From: Rhizobiaceae bacterium
GTDB lineage: Bacteria; Pseudomonadota; Alphaproteobacteria; Rhizobiales; Rhizobiaceae
Reading direction: 5' to 3'
NCBI GenBank assembly: GCA_025698895.1
Contig: JAILWO010000002.1
Span: 1,240,001 to 1,304,000, forward strand
Length of the DNA stretch: 64,000 nucleotides
The notes under the pieces are model-generated. The model was given only the letters and a program-made list of their open reading frames with translations, did no database searches and was not told the origin of the DNA. Of this stretch, positions 32,729 to 42,297 are shown one piece after another. The translations under genes and the position numbers were made by a program. Each line of letters opens with the position of its first letter. The first letter of the stretch is position 1.

Positions 32729-33367
32729 ATGAAAACCGTCCTGTGCTACGGAGACTCGCTGACCTGGGGCTACAATGCCGAAGGCCCCGGCCGGCATGCC
32801 CATGCCGACAGGTGGCCAAGTGTCCTGCAGGCCGCGCTCGGTGATGCCGTGCTGGTCATTCCCGAAGGACTGAATGGCCGAACGACGGCGTTCGACGACC
32901 ATCTGGGAGCGGCCGACCGCAACGGTGCGCGGCTCCTACCGTCGCTACTGGATACCCACTCACCGCTCGACCTGATCGTCATCTTCCTCGGCGGCAACGA
33001 TATGAAACCCTGGATTGCCGGGCGTGCGGCCGCCGCGCAGCGGGGCATGCGCCGTCTGATCGACATCGTGCGCGGCCATGCCTATCCGATGGATGAAGTG
33101 CCGCCTGATATCCTGATCGTCGCGCCGCCGCCGCTCTGCGAAACCGCCGACCCGGATTTCGCCGCCATGTTTGAGGGCGGGATCGAGCAGTCGCGCATGA
33201 TTGCCACCTTCTATTCAGATCTCGCGGACGTGACCGGCTGCGGTTTCTTCGACGCCGCTTCGGTCGCCGAAGCCTCGCCGATCGACGGCGTGCATCTCGA
33301 CGCCGATAGCACCCGCGCCATTGGCCGCGGACTCGAGCCGCTCGTGCGCGTCATGCTGGGACTGTGA
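32729..33367 (+). CDS. SGNH/GDSL-family hydrolase
   Basis: A 212-residue esterase-like protein without signal peptide. The block I nucleophile Ser10 is in CYGDSLTWGY, block III is FLGGNDMK, and the block V Asp/His is in DGVHLDADS. Conserved between the pdh genes and lpdA in rhizobia, but the substrate is unknown. The gene ends 11 bases before the lpdA start and likely shares its transcript. Confidence 0.9.
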   Translation: MKTVLCYGDSLTWGYNAEGPGRHAHADRWPSVLQAALGDAVLVIPEGLNGRTTAFDDHLGAADRNGARLLPSLLDTHSPLDLIVIFLGGNDMKPWIAGRAAAAQRGMRRLIDIVRGHAYPMDEVPPDILIVAPPPLCETADPDFAAMFEGGIEQSRMIATFYSDLADVTGCGFFDAASVAEASPIDGVHLDADSTRAIGRGLEPLVRVMLGL

Positions 33368-33378
33368 AGGAGGCTGGA

Positions 33379-34833
33379 ATGGCCGATACCTACGACGTCA
33401 TTGTCATCGGCGCGGGGCCGGGTGGCTATATCGCTGCGATCCGCGCGGCTCAACTCGGCCTGAAGACCGCGATCGTCGAGCGGGAGCACTTGGCTGGCAT
33501 CTGCTCCAACTGGGGGTGTATTCCGACCAAGGCGCTGCTGCGTTCGGCGGAAGTCCTGCACCTCGGCCAGCACGCGAAGGATTACGGACTGACCCTGGAA
33601 GGAGCATTCAAACCCGACCTCAAGGCGATCGTCGAGCGTTCGCGCGGGATCGCCGCGCGCATGAATGGCGGCGTCGGCATCCTCATGAAGAAGAACAAGG
33701 TCGACGTGATCTGGGGCGAGGCGCGGCTGACGAAGGCTGGCAAGGGCGGCGTGGAGATCAAGGTCGCCAAGACTGCCAAGAAACCGATGGAGCCGCAGGT
33801 TCCTCCGCCCAAGAACGTCAAGGGCGAGGGAACTTACTCGGCCAGGCATGTGATCGTGGCGACCGGCGCGCGGCCGCGCGTGCTGCCAGGCATCGAGCCG
33901 GACGGCAAGCTGATATGGACCTACTTCGAGGCGATGGTTCCCGCCGAAATGCCGAAATCTCTGATCGTGATGGGGTCGGGTGCCATCGGCATAGAGTTCG
34001 CCAGTTTCTACCGGACCCTGGGGGTCGACGTGACCGTGGTGGAACTGCTGCCGCAGGTCATGCCGGTAGAGGACGCCGAGATCTCGAAATTCGCTCAGAA
34101 GCGGTTCGAGAAGCAGGGGATGAAATTCCTGCTGGAGGCAAAGGTGACAAAGGTCGAGAAGGGCAAAGGGTCAGTCACCGCCCATGTCGAGAAGAAGGAC
34201 GGATCGGTGGAAAAGATCACGGCCGACCGGCTGATTTCGGCCGTCGGCGTGCAGGGAAATGTCGAAAATCTCGGCCTGGAGGAGCTTGGTGTGAAGGTCG
34301 AACGCGGGATGATCGCCATCGACGGCATGTGCCGCACGAGTGTCGAGGGCGTCTATGCGATCGGCGATGTCGCCGGCCCACCGATGCTGGCCCACAAGGC
34401 CGAGCATGAGGCGGTTGTCTGCGTGGAGGCGATCGCGGGCAAGAACCCCCATCCGCTTGATAAAAGTCTGGTGCCCGGATGCACCTATTGTCAGCCGCAG
34501 GTTGCCTCCGTTGGCCTGACCGAGGCAAAGGCGAAAGAAGCAGGCCACGAAGTCCGCGTCGGGCGTTTTCCGTTCGTGGCGAACGGCAAGGCTGTCGCGC
34601 TCGGCGAGGACCAGGGGCTGGTCAAGACGGTATTCGATAAGAAGACCGGACAGCTTCTGGGCGCGCATATGGTCGGCGCTGAAGTCACCGAACTGATACA
34701 GGGCTTCGTGGTGGCCATGAATCTCGAAACGACCGAGGCGGAATTGATGCACTCGATCTTCCCGCATCCCACGCTATCAGAGATGATGAAGGAAAGTGTG
34801 CTGGACGCTTATGGAATGGCGTTGAATACTTAA
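33379..34833 (+). CDS. lpdA: Dihydrolipoyl dehydrogenase (E3)
   Basis: Flavoprotein that reoxidises the dihydrolipoyl groups of the pyruvate dehydrogenase complex with NAD+. The 484-residue product has the FAD motif VIGAGPGGY (9-17), the redox disulfide Cys42/Cys47 in GICSNWGCIPTK, an NAD-binding GSGAIGIEFASF, and the C-terminal active-site His463 with Glu468 in HPTLSEMM. A ribosome site AAGGAGG precedes the ATG. Two small insertions near residues 130-155 (KTAKKPMEPQVPPPKNVKGEG) are lineage-specific. Confidence 0.97.
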   Translation: MADTYDVIVIGAGPGGYIAAIRAAQLGLKTAIVEREHLAGICSNWGCIPTKALLRSAEVLHLGQHAKDYGLTLEGAFKPDLKAIVERSRGIAARMNGGVGILMKKNKVDVIWGEARLTKAGKGGVEIKVAKTAKKPMEPQVPPPKNVKGEGTYSARHVIVATGARPRVLPGIEPDGKLIWTYFEAMVPAEMPKSLIVMGSGAIGIEFASFYRTLGVDVTVVELLPQVMPVEDAEISKFAQKRFEKQGMKFLLEAKVTKVEKGKGSVTAHVEKKDGSVEKITADRLISAVGVQGNVENLGLEELGVKVERGMIAIDGMCRTSVEGVYAIGDVAGPPMLAHKAEHEAVVCVEAIAGKNPHPLDKSLVPGCTYCQPQVASVGLTEAKAKEAGHEVRVGRFPFVANGKAVALGEDQGLVKTVFDKKTGQLLGAHMVGAEVTELIQGFVVAMNLETTEAELMHSIFPHPTLSEMMKESVLDAYGMALNT

Positions 34834-34926
34834 TGGCGTCGACGCGACCAATGCCGACAATCGGGAACTCGGCAAGCGGCCACGCGTTTCGCGAAAGCTG
34901 GTTTCGACAGCAAAGGAGAAATGGCG

Positions 34927-35178
34927 ATGGAAGGTGCAGGCGTAGGCTGGATTGCAGCCATCATAATCGGAGGCATTGCCGGCTGGCTGGCCGAGCAGTT
35001 CATGAAGAGCAATATGGGCGTCCTCATGAACGTCTTGCTGGGCATTGCCGGCGCGATCGTCGCCAATGCTTTACTCGGTCTGTTCGGCATCGCGCTGGGA
35101 GGGTGGATCGGTTACCTGATCGCCGGCTTCATCGGTGCCTGCATTCTGATCGCCATCGGCCGCGCGATAAGGCGCTGA
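34927..35178 (+). CDS. GlsB/YeaQ/YmgE family membrane stress protein
   Basis: An 83-residue (or 85 from the earlier ATG at 34921) inner-membrane protein with three hydrophobic helices: [39 protein letters not shown] and [18 protein letters not shown]. The glycine-rich pattern is that of the transglycosylase-associated/GlsB family. AGGAG at 34914-34918 is eight bases from the ATG at 34927 but only two from that at 34921, so I prefer the later start. A strong terminator follows. Confidence 0.85.
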   Translation: MEGAGVGWIAAIIIGGIAGWLAEQFMKSNMGVLMNVLLGIAGAIVANALLGLFGIALGGWIGYLIAGFIGACILIAIGRAIRR

Positions 35179-35205
35179 GCGCCGCACGCAGAGCTGCTAT
35201 TCGGG

Positions 35206-35240
35206 AAAGGCCGTTGCGCTCGAGGCGCGGCGGCCTTTTT
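35206..35240 (+). terminator. Rho-independent terminator after the GlsB gene
   Basis: AAAGGCCG and CGGCCTTTTT form the outer stem, with TTGCGC/GCGCGG nearly complementary inside and a TCGAG loop, followed by five T residues (35236-35240). It lies 28 bases past the stop codon and should end the pdh-lpdA-glsB transcription unit before lipA. Confidence 0.85.
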
Positions 35241-35296
35241 CTTGGGCTCGTTTGGCCTTACATCGGGGTCGTACCGAAACCCGCAGACGGACAGTC

Positions 35297-36271
35297 ATGG
35301 TCACCGTTCTCGATACAGTCGCCCTGAAGCCCCGGCAGCGCCACCCCGAGAAGGCGCACAGGCCGGATCAGGAGATCCTGCGCAAGCCGGATTGGATCCG
35401 CGTGCGCGCGCCGGTGTCAAAGGGTTACGCCGAAACCCGCGAGATCGTGAAGTCGCACAATCTTGTGACGGTATGCGAGGAGGCCGGCTGTCCGAATATC
35501 GGCGAGTGCTGGGATAAGAAGCACGCCACCTTCATGATCATGGGCGAGATATGCACGCGCGCCTGCGCCTTCTGCAACGTCTCGACCGGAATGCCGCTGC
35601 CCCTTGATGACGGCGAGCCCGAACGCGTGGCCGAAGCCGTGGCGAGGATGGGCTTGAAGCACGTCGTTGTCACCTCCGTCGATCGCGACGACCTTGCCGA
35701 CGGCGGCGCCGAGCACTTCGCGCAGGTCATCCGTGCGATCCGGAAGCGCGCCCCCGGAACGACCATTGAAATCCTCACGCCCGATTTCCTGCGCAAGCCC
35801 GCCGCCCTGGAAGTCGTCGTCGAAGCGAAGCCTGATGTCTTCAACCACAATCTGGAGACGGTGCCCTCCAACTACCTGACGGTCAGGCCCGGCGCCCGCT
35901 ACTTCCATTCCATCCGGCTTCTGCAGCGGGTCAAGGAACTCGACCGGACCATCTTCACCAAATCCGGCATCATGGTTGGGCTTGGCGAGGAGCGGAACGA
36001 GGTTCTCCAACTGATGGACGACCTTCGCTCGGCGGATGTGGATTTCCTGACCATCGGCCAATATCTGCAGCCGACGCGCAAGCACCACCCTGTCATCCGC
36101 TTCGTGACGCCCGATGAGTTCAAGTCGTATGAGACCGTCGCGCTCACGAAGGGTTTTCTCGTCGTCTCGTCGAGCCCGCTGACACGGTCGTCACACCATG
36201 CCGGCGACGATTTCCAGCGCCTGCGGGCCGCGCGCGAGGCTCATTTGGCCAGGACAGCGGCTCAAGCCTGA
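35297..36271 (+). CDS. lipA: Lipoyl synthase
   Basis: Radical-SAM enzyme that inserts two sulfurs into protein-bound octanoate to make lipoate. The 324-residue product has the auxiliary cluster motif C-x4-C-x5-C at Cys60, 65 and 71 ([12 protein letters not shown]) and the SAM cluster C-x3-C-x2-C at Cys86, 90 and 93 (CTRACAFC). The C-terminal serine loop reads RSSHHAG, with His replacing the usual Tyr of RSSYHA. Its substrates include the PdhB and PdhC domains encoded upstream. The ratA-like gene begins at its stop codon. Confidence 0.97.
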   Translation: MVTVLDTVALKPRQRHPEKAHRPDQEILRKPDWIRVRAPVSKGYAETREIVKSHNLVTVCEEAGCPNIGECWDKKHATFMIMGEICTRACAFCNVSTGMPLPLDDGEPERVAEAVARMGLKHVVVTSVDRDDLADGGAEHFAQVIRAIRKRAPGTTIEILTPDFLRKPAALEVVVEAKPDVFNHNLETVPSNYLTVRPGARYFHSIRLLQRVKELDRTIFTKSGIMVGLGEERNEVLQLMDDLRSADVDFLTIGQYLQPTRKHHPVIRFVTPDEFKSYETVALTKGFLVVSSSPLTRSSHHAGDDFQRLRAAREAHLARTAAQA

Positions 36272-36750
36272 TGCCGACTTTTGAGACGAAGCGCCGAGTA
36301 TCGCATTCGGCCGACAAGATGTTCGGCCTGGTCGCCGACGTCGAGAAGTATCCGCAGTTCCTGCCGATGTGCGAAGCGCTCACGGTCCGGTCGCGCAAGG
36401 AAAAGGACGGGGTCACGGTGCTGGTGGCCGATATGGCGGTCGGCTACAAGGCGATCCGCGAGAGCTTCACGAGCCAAGTCGTGCTGAAGCCGGACGAGAA
36501 GGCCATCGACGTGAAGTATCTCAACGGCCCGTTCAAATATCTGCGCAATGAATGGCGGTTCGAGGACGAGGAGAAGGGTGGCGGGTCGGTCGTCCATTTC
36601 TTCATCGATTACGAGTTCCGCAGTCGCATCCTGGGCGCCATGATGGGGGCGGTATTCGACCGCGCCTTCCGGATGTTTGCAGAAGCCTTTGAAAAGAGAG
36701 CGGATACTCTCTACGGCGAGAGCGGTGTCAGCGCCCCGACAGCGAACTGA
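36271..36750 (+). CDS. RatA/COQ10-like START-domain protein
   Basis: A 159-residue protein of the polyketide cyclase/START fold (bet v1-like). It begins [20 protein letters not shown], contains [13 protein letters not shown], the beta-strand pattern and an amphipathic C-terminal helix. Homologues are annotated either as ubiquinone-binding COQ10 or as the ribosome-association toxin RatA; in this context COQ10-type chaperoning of quinone is more likely. The ATG shares one base with the lipA stop. The 3' end overlaps the convergent cinA gene by 23 bases. Confidence 0.88.
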   Translation: MPTFETKRRVSHSADKMFGLVADVEKYPQFLPMCEALTVRSRKEKDGVTVLVADMAVGYKAIRESFTSQVVLKPDEKAIDVKYLNGPFKYLRNEWRFEDEEKGGGSVVHFFIDYEFRSRILGAMMGAVFDRAFRMFAEAFEKRADTLYGESGVSAPTAN

Positions 36751-37219
36751 GAACCATCCCCAAAGCGTGTTCGACGGATACCGAGCGGATATGCGCGCGA
36801 CCACGATCCTCGAACATCCTGCGTTCGGCCCGTGTCGGTTCGTCGCGTGACGCAAGTCCGAACCAAACCAGACCAACCGGCTTGTGCGCGTCGCCGCCAC
36901 CCGGACCGGCAATGCCGGTGACCGAGACGGCTATGCCGGCACCGGAGCGCGAAAGAGCTCCCTCGGCCATCTCTAGCGCCGTTTCCGCCGACACAGCCCC
37001 ATGTGCTTCGAGGGTGGCGGCCGAAACGCCCAGCATCGCCATCTTGGCCTGGTTGGAGTAGCTGACGAAGCCGCGGTCGAAGACGGCGGAAGAGCCGGCG
37101 ATATTCGTCAAGGCAGCCGCGATCAGGCCACCTGTGCATGATTCCGCCGTGGCGACCATGACGCCGCGTGCCTCGCAGGCGGCAAGAACCTTTCGGGCGA
37201 GTTCGTCATGATCGCTCAT
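36728..37219 (-). CDS. CinA-family C-terminal domain protein (nicotinamide-nucleotide amidohydrolase, PncC type)
   Basis: A 163-residue single-domain enzyme that deamidates nicotinamide mononucleotide in NAD recycling in characterised members. Conserved are [25 protein letters not shown] and [22 protein letters not shown]. The N-terminal CinA domain is absent. Its ATG overlaps the ispDF stop by four bases, and its end overlaps the RatA-like gene on the other strand. Confidence 0.9.
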   Translation of the reverse strand: MSDHDELARKVLAACEARGVMVATAESCTGGLIAAALTNIAGSSAVFDRGFVSYSNQAKMAMLGVSAATLEAHGAVSAETALEMAEGALSRSGAGIAVSVTGIAGPGGGDAHKPVGLVWFGLASRDEPTRAERRMFEDRGRAHIRSVSVEHALGMVLSSLSGR

Positions 37220-38424
37220 TCAGGCAGATCCCCCGGATAGACCACGGTCGCGGTCGCTATCGCTGCAATGCCCTCCTCACGGCCGATGAAACCGAGCCGT
37301 TCGTTCGTCGTCGCCTTGACCGAAACCCTCGTGTGCTCGATCCCAAGCATGGCGGCCATTTTGCTGGTCATCGCGTCGCGATGAGGCGCGATCCGCGGGG
37401 CTTCGCAGATCAGTGTCACATCCGCGTTCGCGATGCGGCCGCCCTTTTCGCGCACGAGCCTCACGGCATGTTCGACGAAGATCGTCGACGCCGCGCCCTT
37501 CCATTGGGAGTCCGAGGGCGGAAAATGAACACCGATATCGCCGCCGCCACAGGTCGCCAGCAGCGCATCTGTCAGGGCATGCAGGCCGACATCGGCGTCG
37601 GAGTGGCCGGAAAGCCTCCGTCTATACGGGATCGCTATACCGCAGAGCGTCACCTGGTCCCCTGCCTCGAAGGAGTGGACATCGTAACCGTTGCCAGTGC
37701 GGACATCAGGAAAAAAGCGCCGCTCGGCTAGGCGTTCATCGGCCATGGCGAGATCCTCGGGCCAAGTGATCTTAAGGTTGTCCGTTGAGCCTTCGACAGT
37801 CCGGACGGTGATGCCGGCCCACTCCGCGATCGCGGCATCGTCGGTGAAAAGGTCGCGTCCTTCGCTCGCCGCGCGACGATGCGCCTCGAGAATGGCATCG
37901 TAGGGAAATCCCTGAGGCGTCTGGGCGGCAAACAGGTTACCGCGAGGCACGGTTTCGGCCACGAGGCCATCGGGCGTCACGCGCTTGAGCGTGTCCGAGA
38001 CCGGCAGGGCGGGCACCGCTCCCTGTGCCGGGCCGATCGAATCGACAACACGGTCCAGAAGGCTCGCATCGATGAATGGTCTGACGCCGTCGTGAATCAG
38101 CACGATTTCAGGTTCATGGCGCTCGAGCCATTCCAGCCCCGCAAGCGTCGAAGCCTGCCGGGTCATGCCCCCGATAACGCAGCCGATCCGATCGTTACGA
38201 GGTCCGCAGGTCGTATGGAACAGTTCCTCGTCGTCAGCGTGGATGACAACGACGATGGGGCCTATCCGCGGGTGATTGACGAAGCGCTCGATCGTCAGGT
38301 CCAGTATGGCGCGCCCGCCGATCGATCTGTATTGCTTCGGGCCGCCTCCGGGGCCTCCGGCGCGCTCGCCGCGCCCCGCCGCGACGATAACGACACCGAC
38401 CTTTCCTTGCAGTTCGGGATTCAT
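37216..38424 (-). CDS. ispDF: Bifunctional IspD/IspF enzyme
   Basis: Fusion of MEP cytidylyltransferase (IspD, about 1-235) and MECDP synthase (IspF, about 243-402) of the non-mevalonate isoprenoid pathway; IspE is separate. IspD features are [19 protein letters not shown] (15-32, CTP loop) and HDGVRPF (111-117). IspF has the metal ligands in DVH (248-250) and [17 protein letters not shown]. The fusion is characteristic of alphaproteobacteria. The start at 38424 (MNPELQGK) is supported by the CTP loop position. Divergent from dusB over 158 bases. Confidence 0.97.
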   Translation of the reverse strand: MNPELQGKVGVVIVAAGRGERAGGPGGGPKQYRSIGGRAILDLTIERFVNHPRIGPIVVVIHADDEELFHTTCGPRNDRIGCVIGGMTRQASTLAGLEWLERHEPEIVLIHDGVRPFIDASLLDRVVDSIGPAQGAVPALPVSDTLKRVTPDGLVAETVPRGNLFAAQTPQGFPYDAILEAHRRAASEGRDLFTDDAAIAEWAGITVRTVEGSTDNLKITWPEDLAMADERLAERRFFPDVRTGNGYDVHSFEAGDQVTLCGIAIPYRRRLSGHSDADVGLHALTDALLATCGGGDIGVHFPPSDSQWKGAASTIFVEHAVRLVREKGGRIANADVTLICEAPRIAPHRDAMTSKMAAMLGIEHTRVSVKATTNERLGFIGREEGIAAIATATVVYPGDLPE

Positions 38425-38461
38425 AAACGCGCCTGAGTTTCGCCCTGCTTGCGCATAGAAC

Positions 38462-38570
38462 GCACCGGACGGCATTGCCAGCATCGTTACGTGATCCAGC
38501 ACGAAGATATAATCACGCGTTGCACGCCGGACCGTTTCTGTCTAGAGAATAAGCAAATGTGTCCGGTGCA
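38462..38570. promoter_or_regulatory. Divergent ispDF/dusB-ntrBC control region
   Basis: The 158-base gap between the divergent genes holds a perfect TATAAT (38508-38513) reading towards dusB, with only a weak -35. It also holds GCACCGGAC at 38462-38470, its inverse GTCCGGTGC at 38561-38569, and a near copy (GCACGCCGGAC) at 38522-38532. TGCAC/GTGCA half-sites are the core of NtrC boxes, and this operon is autoregulated by NtrC in relatives, but no full NtrC-type 17-base dyad is present. Confidence 0.35.
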
Positions 38571-38582
38571 TGGTTTTTGAGC

Positions 38583-39611
38583 ATGAATGAATGTAGCGTC
38601 CTGATCGAGCCACTCGTCCTGGGCGGCGTGAGGATACGCAATCGGCTGTTTGCGGCCCCGATGTCGGGTATCAGTGACGATCCTTTCAGACGACGGGCCT
38701 TCGACCACGGTGCGGGTCTGGTTGTCACCGAGATGGTCGCCAGCGGCGAACTTGCGCGGGATCGCCGCGATACGGCCCTGCGGGTCAAGCGATCCGGTAT
38801 CTCTCCGCACATGGTGCAGCTTGCCGGCCGGAATCCGCACTGGATGGCGGAGGCCGCGCGGATCGCCGAGGGCGAGGGCGCTGACCTGATCGACATAAAC
38901 ATGGGGTGTCCCGCAAAGAAGGTGACGGGCGGCCTATCGGGATCGGCGCTGATGCGGGAGCCAGAACTCGCGCTTTCCCTGATCGATGCCGTCATCGACG
39001 CGGTCGGAGTGCCGGTCACGGTCAAGATGCGGCTCGGCTGGGATGAGACGGCGTTTGTTGCCCCGGTGCTGGCCCGCCGGGCCGAACAGGCGGGCGTCGC
39101 GATGGTGACAATACATGGTCGCACCCGCTGCCAGTTCTACAAGGGAAAGGCCGATTGGCAGGCCATAAGGCGCGTCAAGGAAGTTGTATCGATTCCGGTC
39201 GTTGCGAATGGGGACGTCCGCGACACGGCTGACGCGCTTGAGATCATCGACGCGTCCGGCGCCGATGCGGTGATGATAGGACGCGCCGGGCAGGGCGCGC
39301 CATGGGCGGCCGGCGAGATCGCCCGCGAACTCGGCAGCAAGTCAGGCAGCCCGCCGCCCGCATCCGGCGAGGCGATGGCCGATTACATTGTCGCGCATCA
39401 TCAGGACATGCTGGCCTTCTATGGCGTCGAGAGTGGGCTGCGTCAGGCGCGCAAGCATCTCGGCTGGTACTTTGACCGCATGGGAGGGCGTGTGGACACG
39501 GGTTTGCGCCACCGCGCCATGACGAGCCTGGACCCCAACACGGTCCATGCAACAATAAGGGAGATTGCGCGGCAGGCTTCCGATGCAACCGAGTTCAGGA
39601 CGGCCGCATGA
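38583..39611 (+). CDS. dusB: tRNA-dihydrouridine synthase (DusB/NifR3)
   Basis: FMN-dependent reductase of specific tRNA uridines. The 342-residue product has [13 protein letters not shown] (25-37), the conserved NMGCPAKKV with Cys109, GLGWDE-type and [18 protein letters not shown] stretches, and [13 protein letters not shown]. Historically called nifR3 where it precedes ntrB, as here. Its stop overlaps the ntrB ATG (ATGA), so dusB-ntrB-ntrC are one coupled operon. Confidence 0.96.
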   Translation: MNECSVLIEPLVLGGVRIRNRLFAAPMSGISDDPFRRRAFDHGAGLVVTEMVASGELARDRRDTALRVKRSGISPHMVQLAGRNPHWMAEAARIAEGEGADLIDINMGCPAKKVTGGLSGSALMREPELALSLIDAVIDAVGVPVTVKMRLGWDETAFVAPVLARRAEQAGVAMVTIHGRTRCQFYKGKADWQAIRRVKEVVSIPVVANGDVRDTADALEIIDASGADAVMIGRAGQGAPWAAGEIARELGSKSGSPPPASGEAMADYIVAHHQDMLAFYGVESGLRQARKHLGWYFDRMGGRVDTGLRHRAMTSLDPNTVHATIREIARQASDATEFRTAA

Positions 39612-40750
39612 ACATCTCCACCGTGAAGACCAAGCCCAGAATGGTGGATGCCGCGCAGATCGTACTCAACACGATCCGTCACCCTGTGATCATGATCGGG
39701 CCCGATGACAGGATCGCGTTCGCGAATGGCGAAGCCGAGGACTTCTTCCGCTCCAGTGCCGCAATCCTGGCGCGAAGCTCGCTGGCGGCCTTCGTGCCGT
39801 TCGGCAGCCCGATCCTGGCGCTGATCGAACAGGTCCGCGAACGCCGGGCGGCTGTCAACGAGTATCGGGTCGACATTTCCTCGCCACGCCTCGGGAGCGA
39901 CCGGCTGGTCGACATCTACGTCGCGCCGGCTGCCGAACTGCCCGGCTCCGTCGTGGTGATGTTCCAGGAACGGTCGATGGCAGAGAAGATCGACCGCCAG
40001 ATGACTCATCGCGGCGCGGCCCGTTCGGTAACGGGACTCGCGGCCATGCTGGCTCATGAGATCAAGAACCCGCTTTCCGGTATTCGCGGTGCCGCGCAGT
40101 TGTTGGAATCGTCGGTCAACGACGACGACCGCGCTCTGACGCGCTTGATCACCGACGAGACAGACCGGATTGTGGCGTTGGTGGACCGCATGGAGGTGTT
40201 CTCCGATGAACGCCCGTCCGAGCGGGCACCGGTGAACATCCATGTCGTCCTTGACCATGTGCGGGCCGTCGCCAGGAACGGCTTCGGCCGGAGGATCAAG
40301 ATCTCGCAGGTGTATGATCCGAGCCTGCCGCCCGTCTATGCCAACCGCGACCAGCTGGTTCAGGTCTTCCTCAATCTGGTCAAGAACGCAGCCGAGGCGA
40401 TCGGCGACGAGCCCGCCGGGGAAATCACGCTGACGACCGCCTTTCGGCCCGGCATCAGAGTGTCCGTGCCCGGTTCGCAAAACAGGGTGTCTCTGCCGCT
40501 CGAATTCTGCGTTCACGACAACGGACCCGGCGTCGCCGAGGACATCCAGCCGATCCTGTTCGATCCGTTTATCACCACCAAGACCAACGGCTCAGGCCTC
40601 GGGCTGGCGCTTGTCGCCAAGATCGTAGGCGAACATGGCGGCGTCATCGAGTGCGATTCGAGTTCACGCGGCGCCACTTTTCGCGTTCTGATGCCCGCCT
40701 TCAACGAACAGCCCGGGATCAATCCCGGTGCACACGGAGCGACAGAATGA
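39608..40750 (+). CDS. ntrB: Nitrogen regulation histidine kinase NtrB
   Basis: Cytoplasmic sensor kinase/phosphatase of NtrC, controlled by the PII protein. The 380-residue product has an N-terminal PAS domain (about 15-110), the phosphoacceptor His150 in [14 protein letters not shown], and the ATPase domain with [12 protein letters not shown] (N box) and HDNGPGV, then [13 protein letters not shown]. It has no transmembrane helices. Overlaps dusB and ntrC by four bases each. Confidence 0.97.
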   Translation: MNISTVKTKPRMVDAAQIVLNTIRHPVIMIGPDDRIAFANGEAEDFFRSSAAILARSSLAAFVPFGSPILALIEQVRERRAAVNEYRVDISSPRLGSDRLVDIYVAPAAELPGSVVVMFQERSMAEKIDRQMTHRGAARSVTGLAAMLAHEIKNPLSGIRGAAQLLESSVNDDDRALTRLITDETDRIVALVDRMEVFSDERPSERAPVNIHVVLDHVRAVARNGFGRRIKISQVYDPSLPPVYANRDQLVQVFLNLVKNAAEAIGDEPAGEITLTTAFRPGIRVSVPGSQNRVSLPLEFCVHDNGPGVAEDIQPILFDPFITTKTNGSGLGLALVAKIVGEHGGVIECDSSSRGATFRVLMPAFNEQPGINPGAHGATE

Positions 40751-42210
40751 GCGCGGTTCGCGGCAGCATCCTTGTCGCGGACGATGACGCGGCGATCCGG
40801 ACCGTGCTGAACCAGGCCTTGTCGCGCGTCGGGCACGAGGTGCGCGTGACCTCGAATGCCGCCACGCTGTGGCGCTGGGTCTCTTCGGGTGAGGGGGACC
40901 TTGTCATCACAGACGTGGTGATGCCCGACGAGAATGCCTTTGACCTTCTGCCTCGGATCAAGAAAGCGCGGCCGGACCTGCCTGTCATCGTCATGAGCGC
41001 CCAGAATACATTCATGACGGCCATCAAAGCTTCAGAGAAAGGCGCTTACGAATATCTGCCCAAGCCCTTTGACTTGATGGAACTGATTGGGATCGTCAGC
41101 CGGGCCCTTTCGGAACCGCGCCGCTCGCATTCGGACCAGCGGACGGACGATCATCCCGAGCAGATGCCGCTGGTCGGCCGGTCGGCGGCCATGCAGGACA
41201 TCTACCGCATGCTCGCGCGCATGATGCAGACCGATCTGACGGTGATGATCACGGGTGAATCGGGAACCGGCAAGGAGCTCGTGGCGCGCGCGCTGCACGA
41301 ATATGGCCGCCGCCGGCACGGACCGTTCGTAGCCATCAACATGGCGGCAATTCCGCGCGACCTGATCGAGTCGGAGCTATTCGGACACGAAAAGGGAGCC
41401 TTTACCGGGGCGCAGAACAGGTCCACCGGCCGCTTCGAACAGGCCGAGGGCGGAACATTGTTTCTCGACGAGATCGGCGACATGCCGATGGAGGCGCAGA
41501 CGCGGCTCCTGCGCGTCCTGCAGCAGGGGGAGTACACCACTGTCGGCGGGCGGACGCCGATCAAGACCGACGTGCGTATCGTGGCGGCAACAAACAAGGA
41601 CCTGCGCATACTGATCAATCAGGGCCAGTTCCGCGAAGACCTGTTCTACCGCCTGAACGTGGTGCCGCTCAGATTGCCGGCGCTGCGGGAAAGGGCGGAG
41701 GACATTCCCGACCTGGTGCGGCATTTCTTCAGCCAGGGGGAGCGCGAGGGCCTGCAGCCGAAGCGCATATCGACCGGCGGCATCGAACTGATGAAACGCT
41801 ATCCCTGGCCGGGCAATGTACGCGAACTGGAGAACCTGATCCGCCGCCTAGCCGCCCTTTATCCACAGGACGAGATCTCGTCCGACATCATCGACAGCGA
41901 ATTGTGGTCGGGCGCGGTCGGCGAGCCGGCACCGTCCGACGGGGGCATCCGGGAAGACCTCTCCATCGGGCAGGCGGTTGAGCAGCACCTGCAGCGCTAT
42001 TTCGCATCCTTCGGCGAGGGCCTTCCGCCGCCCGGCCTTTACCAGCGCATTCTCGGCGAAGTGGAGTATCCGCTGGTGCTGGCCTGCATGACGGCAACCC
42101 GCGGCAACCAGATCAAGGCGGCGGAACTTCTCGGCCTGAATCGCAACACGCTGAGGAAGAAAATCCGAGAACTGGGCGTCAATGTCTATCGGTCGGCCAA
42201 GCTTTCCTGA
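40747..42210 (+). CDS. ntrC: Nitrogen regulation response regulator NtrC
   Basis: Sigma-54-dependent activator. The 487-residue product has a receiver domain (1-125) with phosphoacceptor Asp56 in [12 protein letters not shown], an AAA+ domain with Walker A GESGTGKE (170-177) and the sigma-54-contact loop GAFTGA (217-222), and a Fis-type helix-turn-helix at the C-terminus ([20 protein letters not shown]). Complete and apparently functional, in contrast to NtrX below. Confidence 0.98.
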   Translation: MSAVRGSILVADDDAAIRTVLNQALSRVGHEVRVTSNAATLWRWVSSGEGDLVITDVVMPDENAFDLLPRIKKARPDLPVIVMSAQNTFMTAIKASEKGAYEYLPKPFDLMELIGIVSRALSEPRRSHSDQRTDDHPEQMPLVGRSAAMQDIYRMLARMMQTDLTVMITGESGTGKELVARALHEYGRRRHGPFVAINMAAIPRDLIESELFGHEKGAFTGAQNRSTGRFEQAEGGTLFLDEIGDMPMEAQTRLLRVLQQGEYTTVGGRTPIKTDVRIVAATNKDLRILINQGQFREDLFYRLNVVPLRLPALRERAEDIPDLVRHFFSQGEREGLQPKRISTGGIELMKRYPWPGNVRELENLIRRLAALYPQDEISSDIIDSELWSGAVGEPAPSDGGIREDLSIGQAVEQHLQRYFASFGEGLPPPGLYQRILGEVEYPLVLACMTATRGNQIKAAELLGLNRNTLRKKIRELGVNVYRSAKLS

Positions 42211-42259
42211 TCCGGTCTGAACCTCCCGACGATCGATTTGTTGCAGAATCGCCACAATG

Positions 42260-42277
42260 CGTTGCATAGGTGCAACG
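42260..42277. promoter_or_regulatory. Perfect dyad between ntrC and ntrY
   Basis: CGTTGCA, TAGG, TGCAACG: a seven-base perfect inverted repeat with a four-base centre, 20 bases before the ntrY ATG. Overlapping it is CAATGCGTTG (42255-42264), which fits the CAA-N2-5-TTG form reported for Brucella NtrX. No T-run follows, so it is unlikely to be an intrinsic terminator. Confidence 0.4.
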
Positions 42278-42297
42278 GCATCAAATCAGACCGTCGG

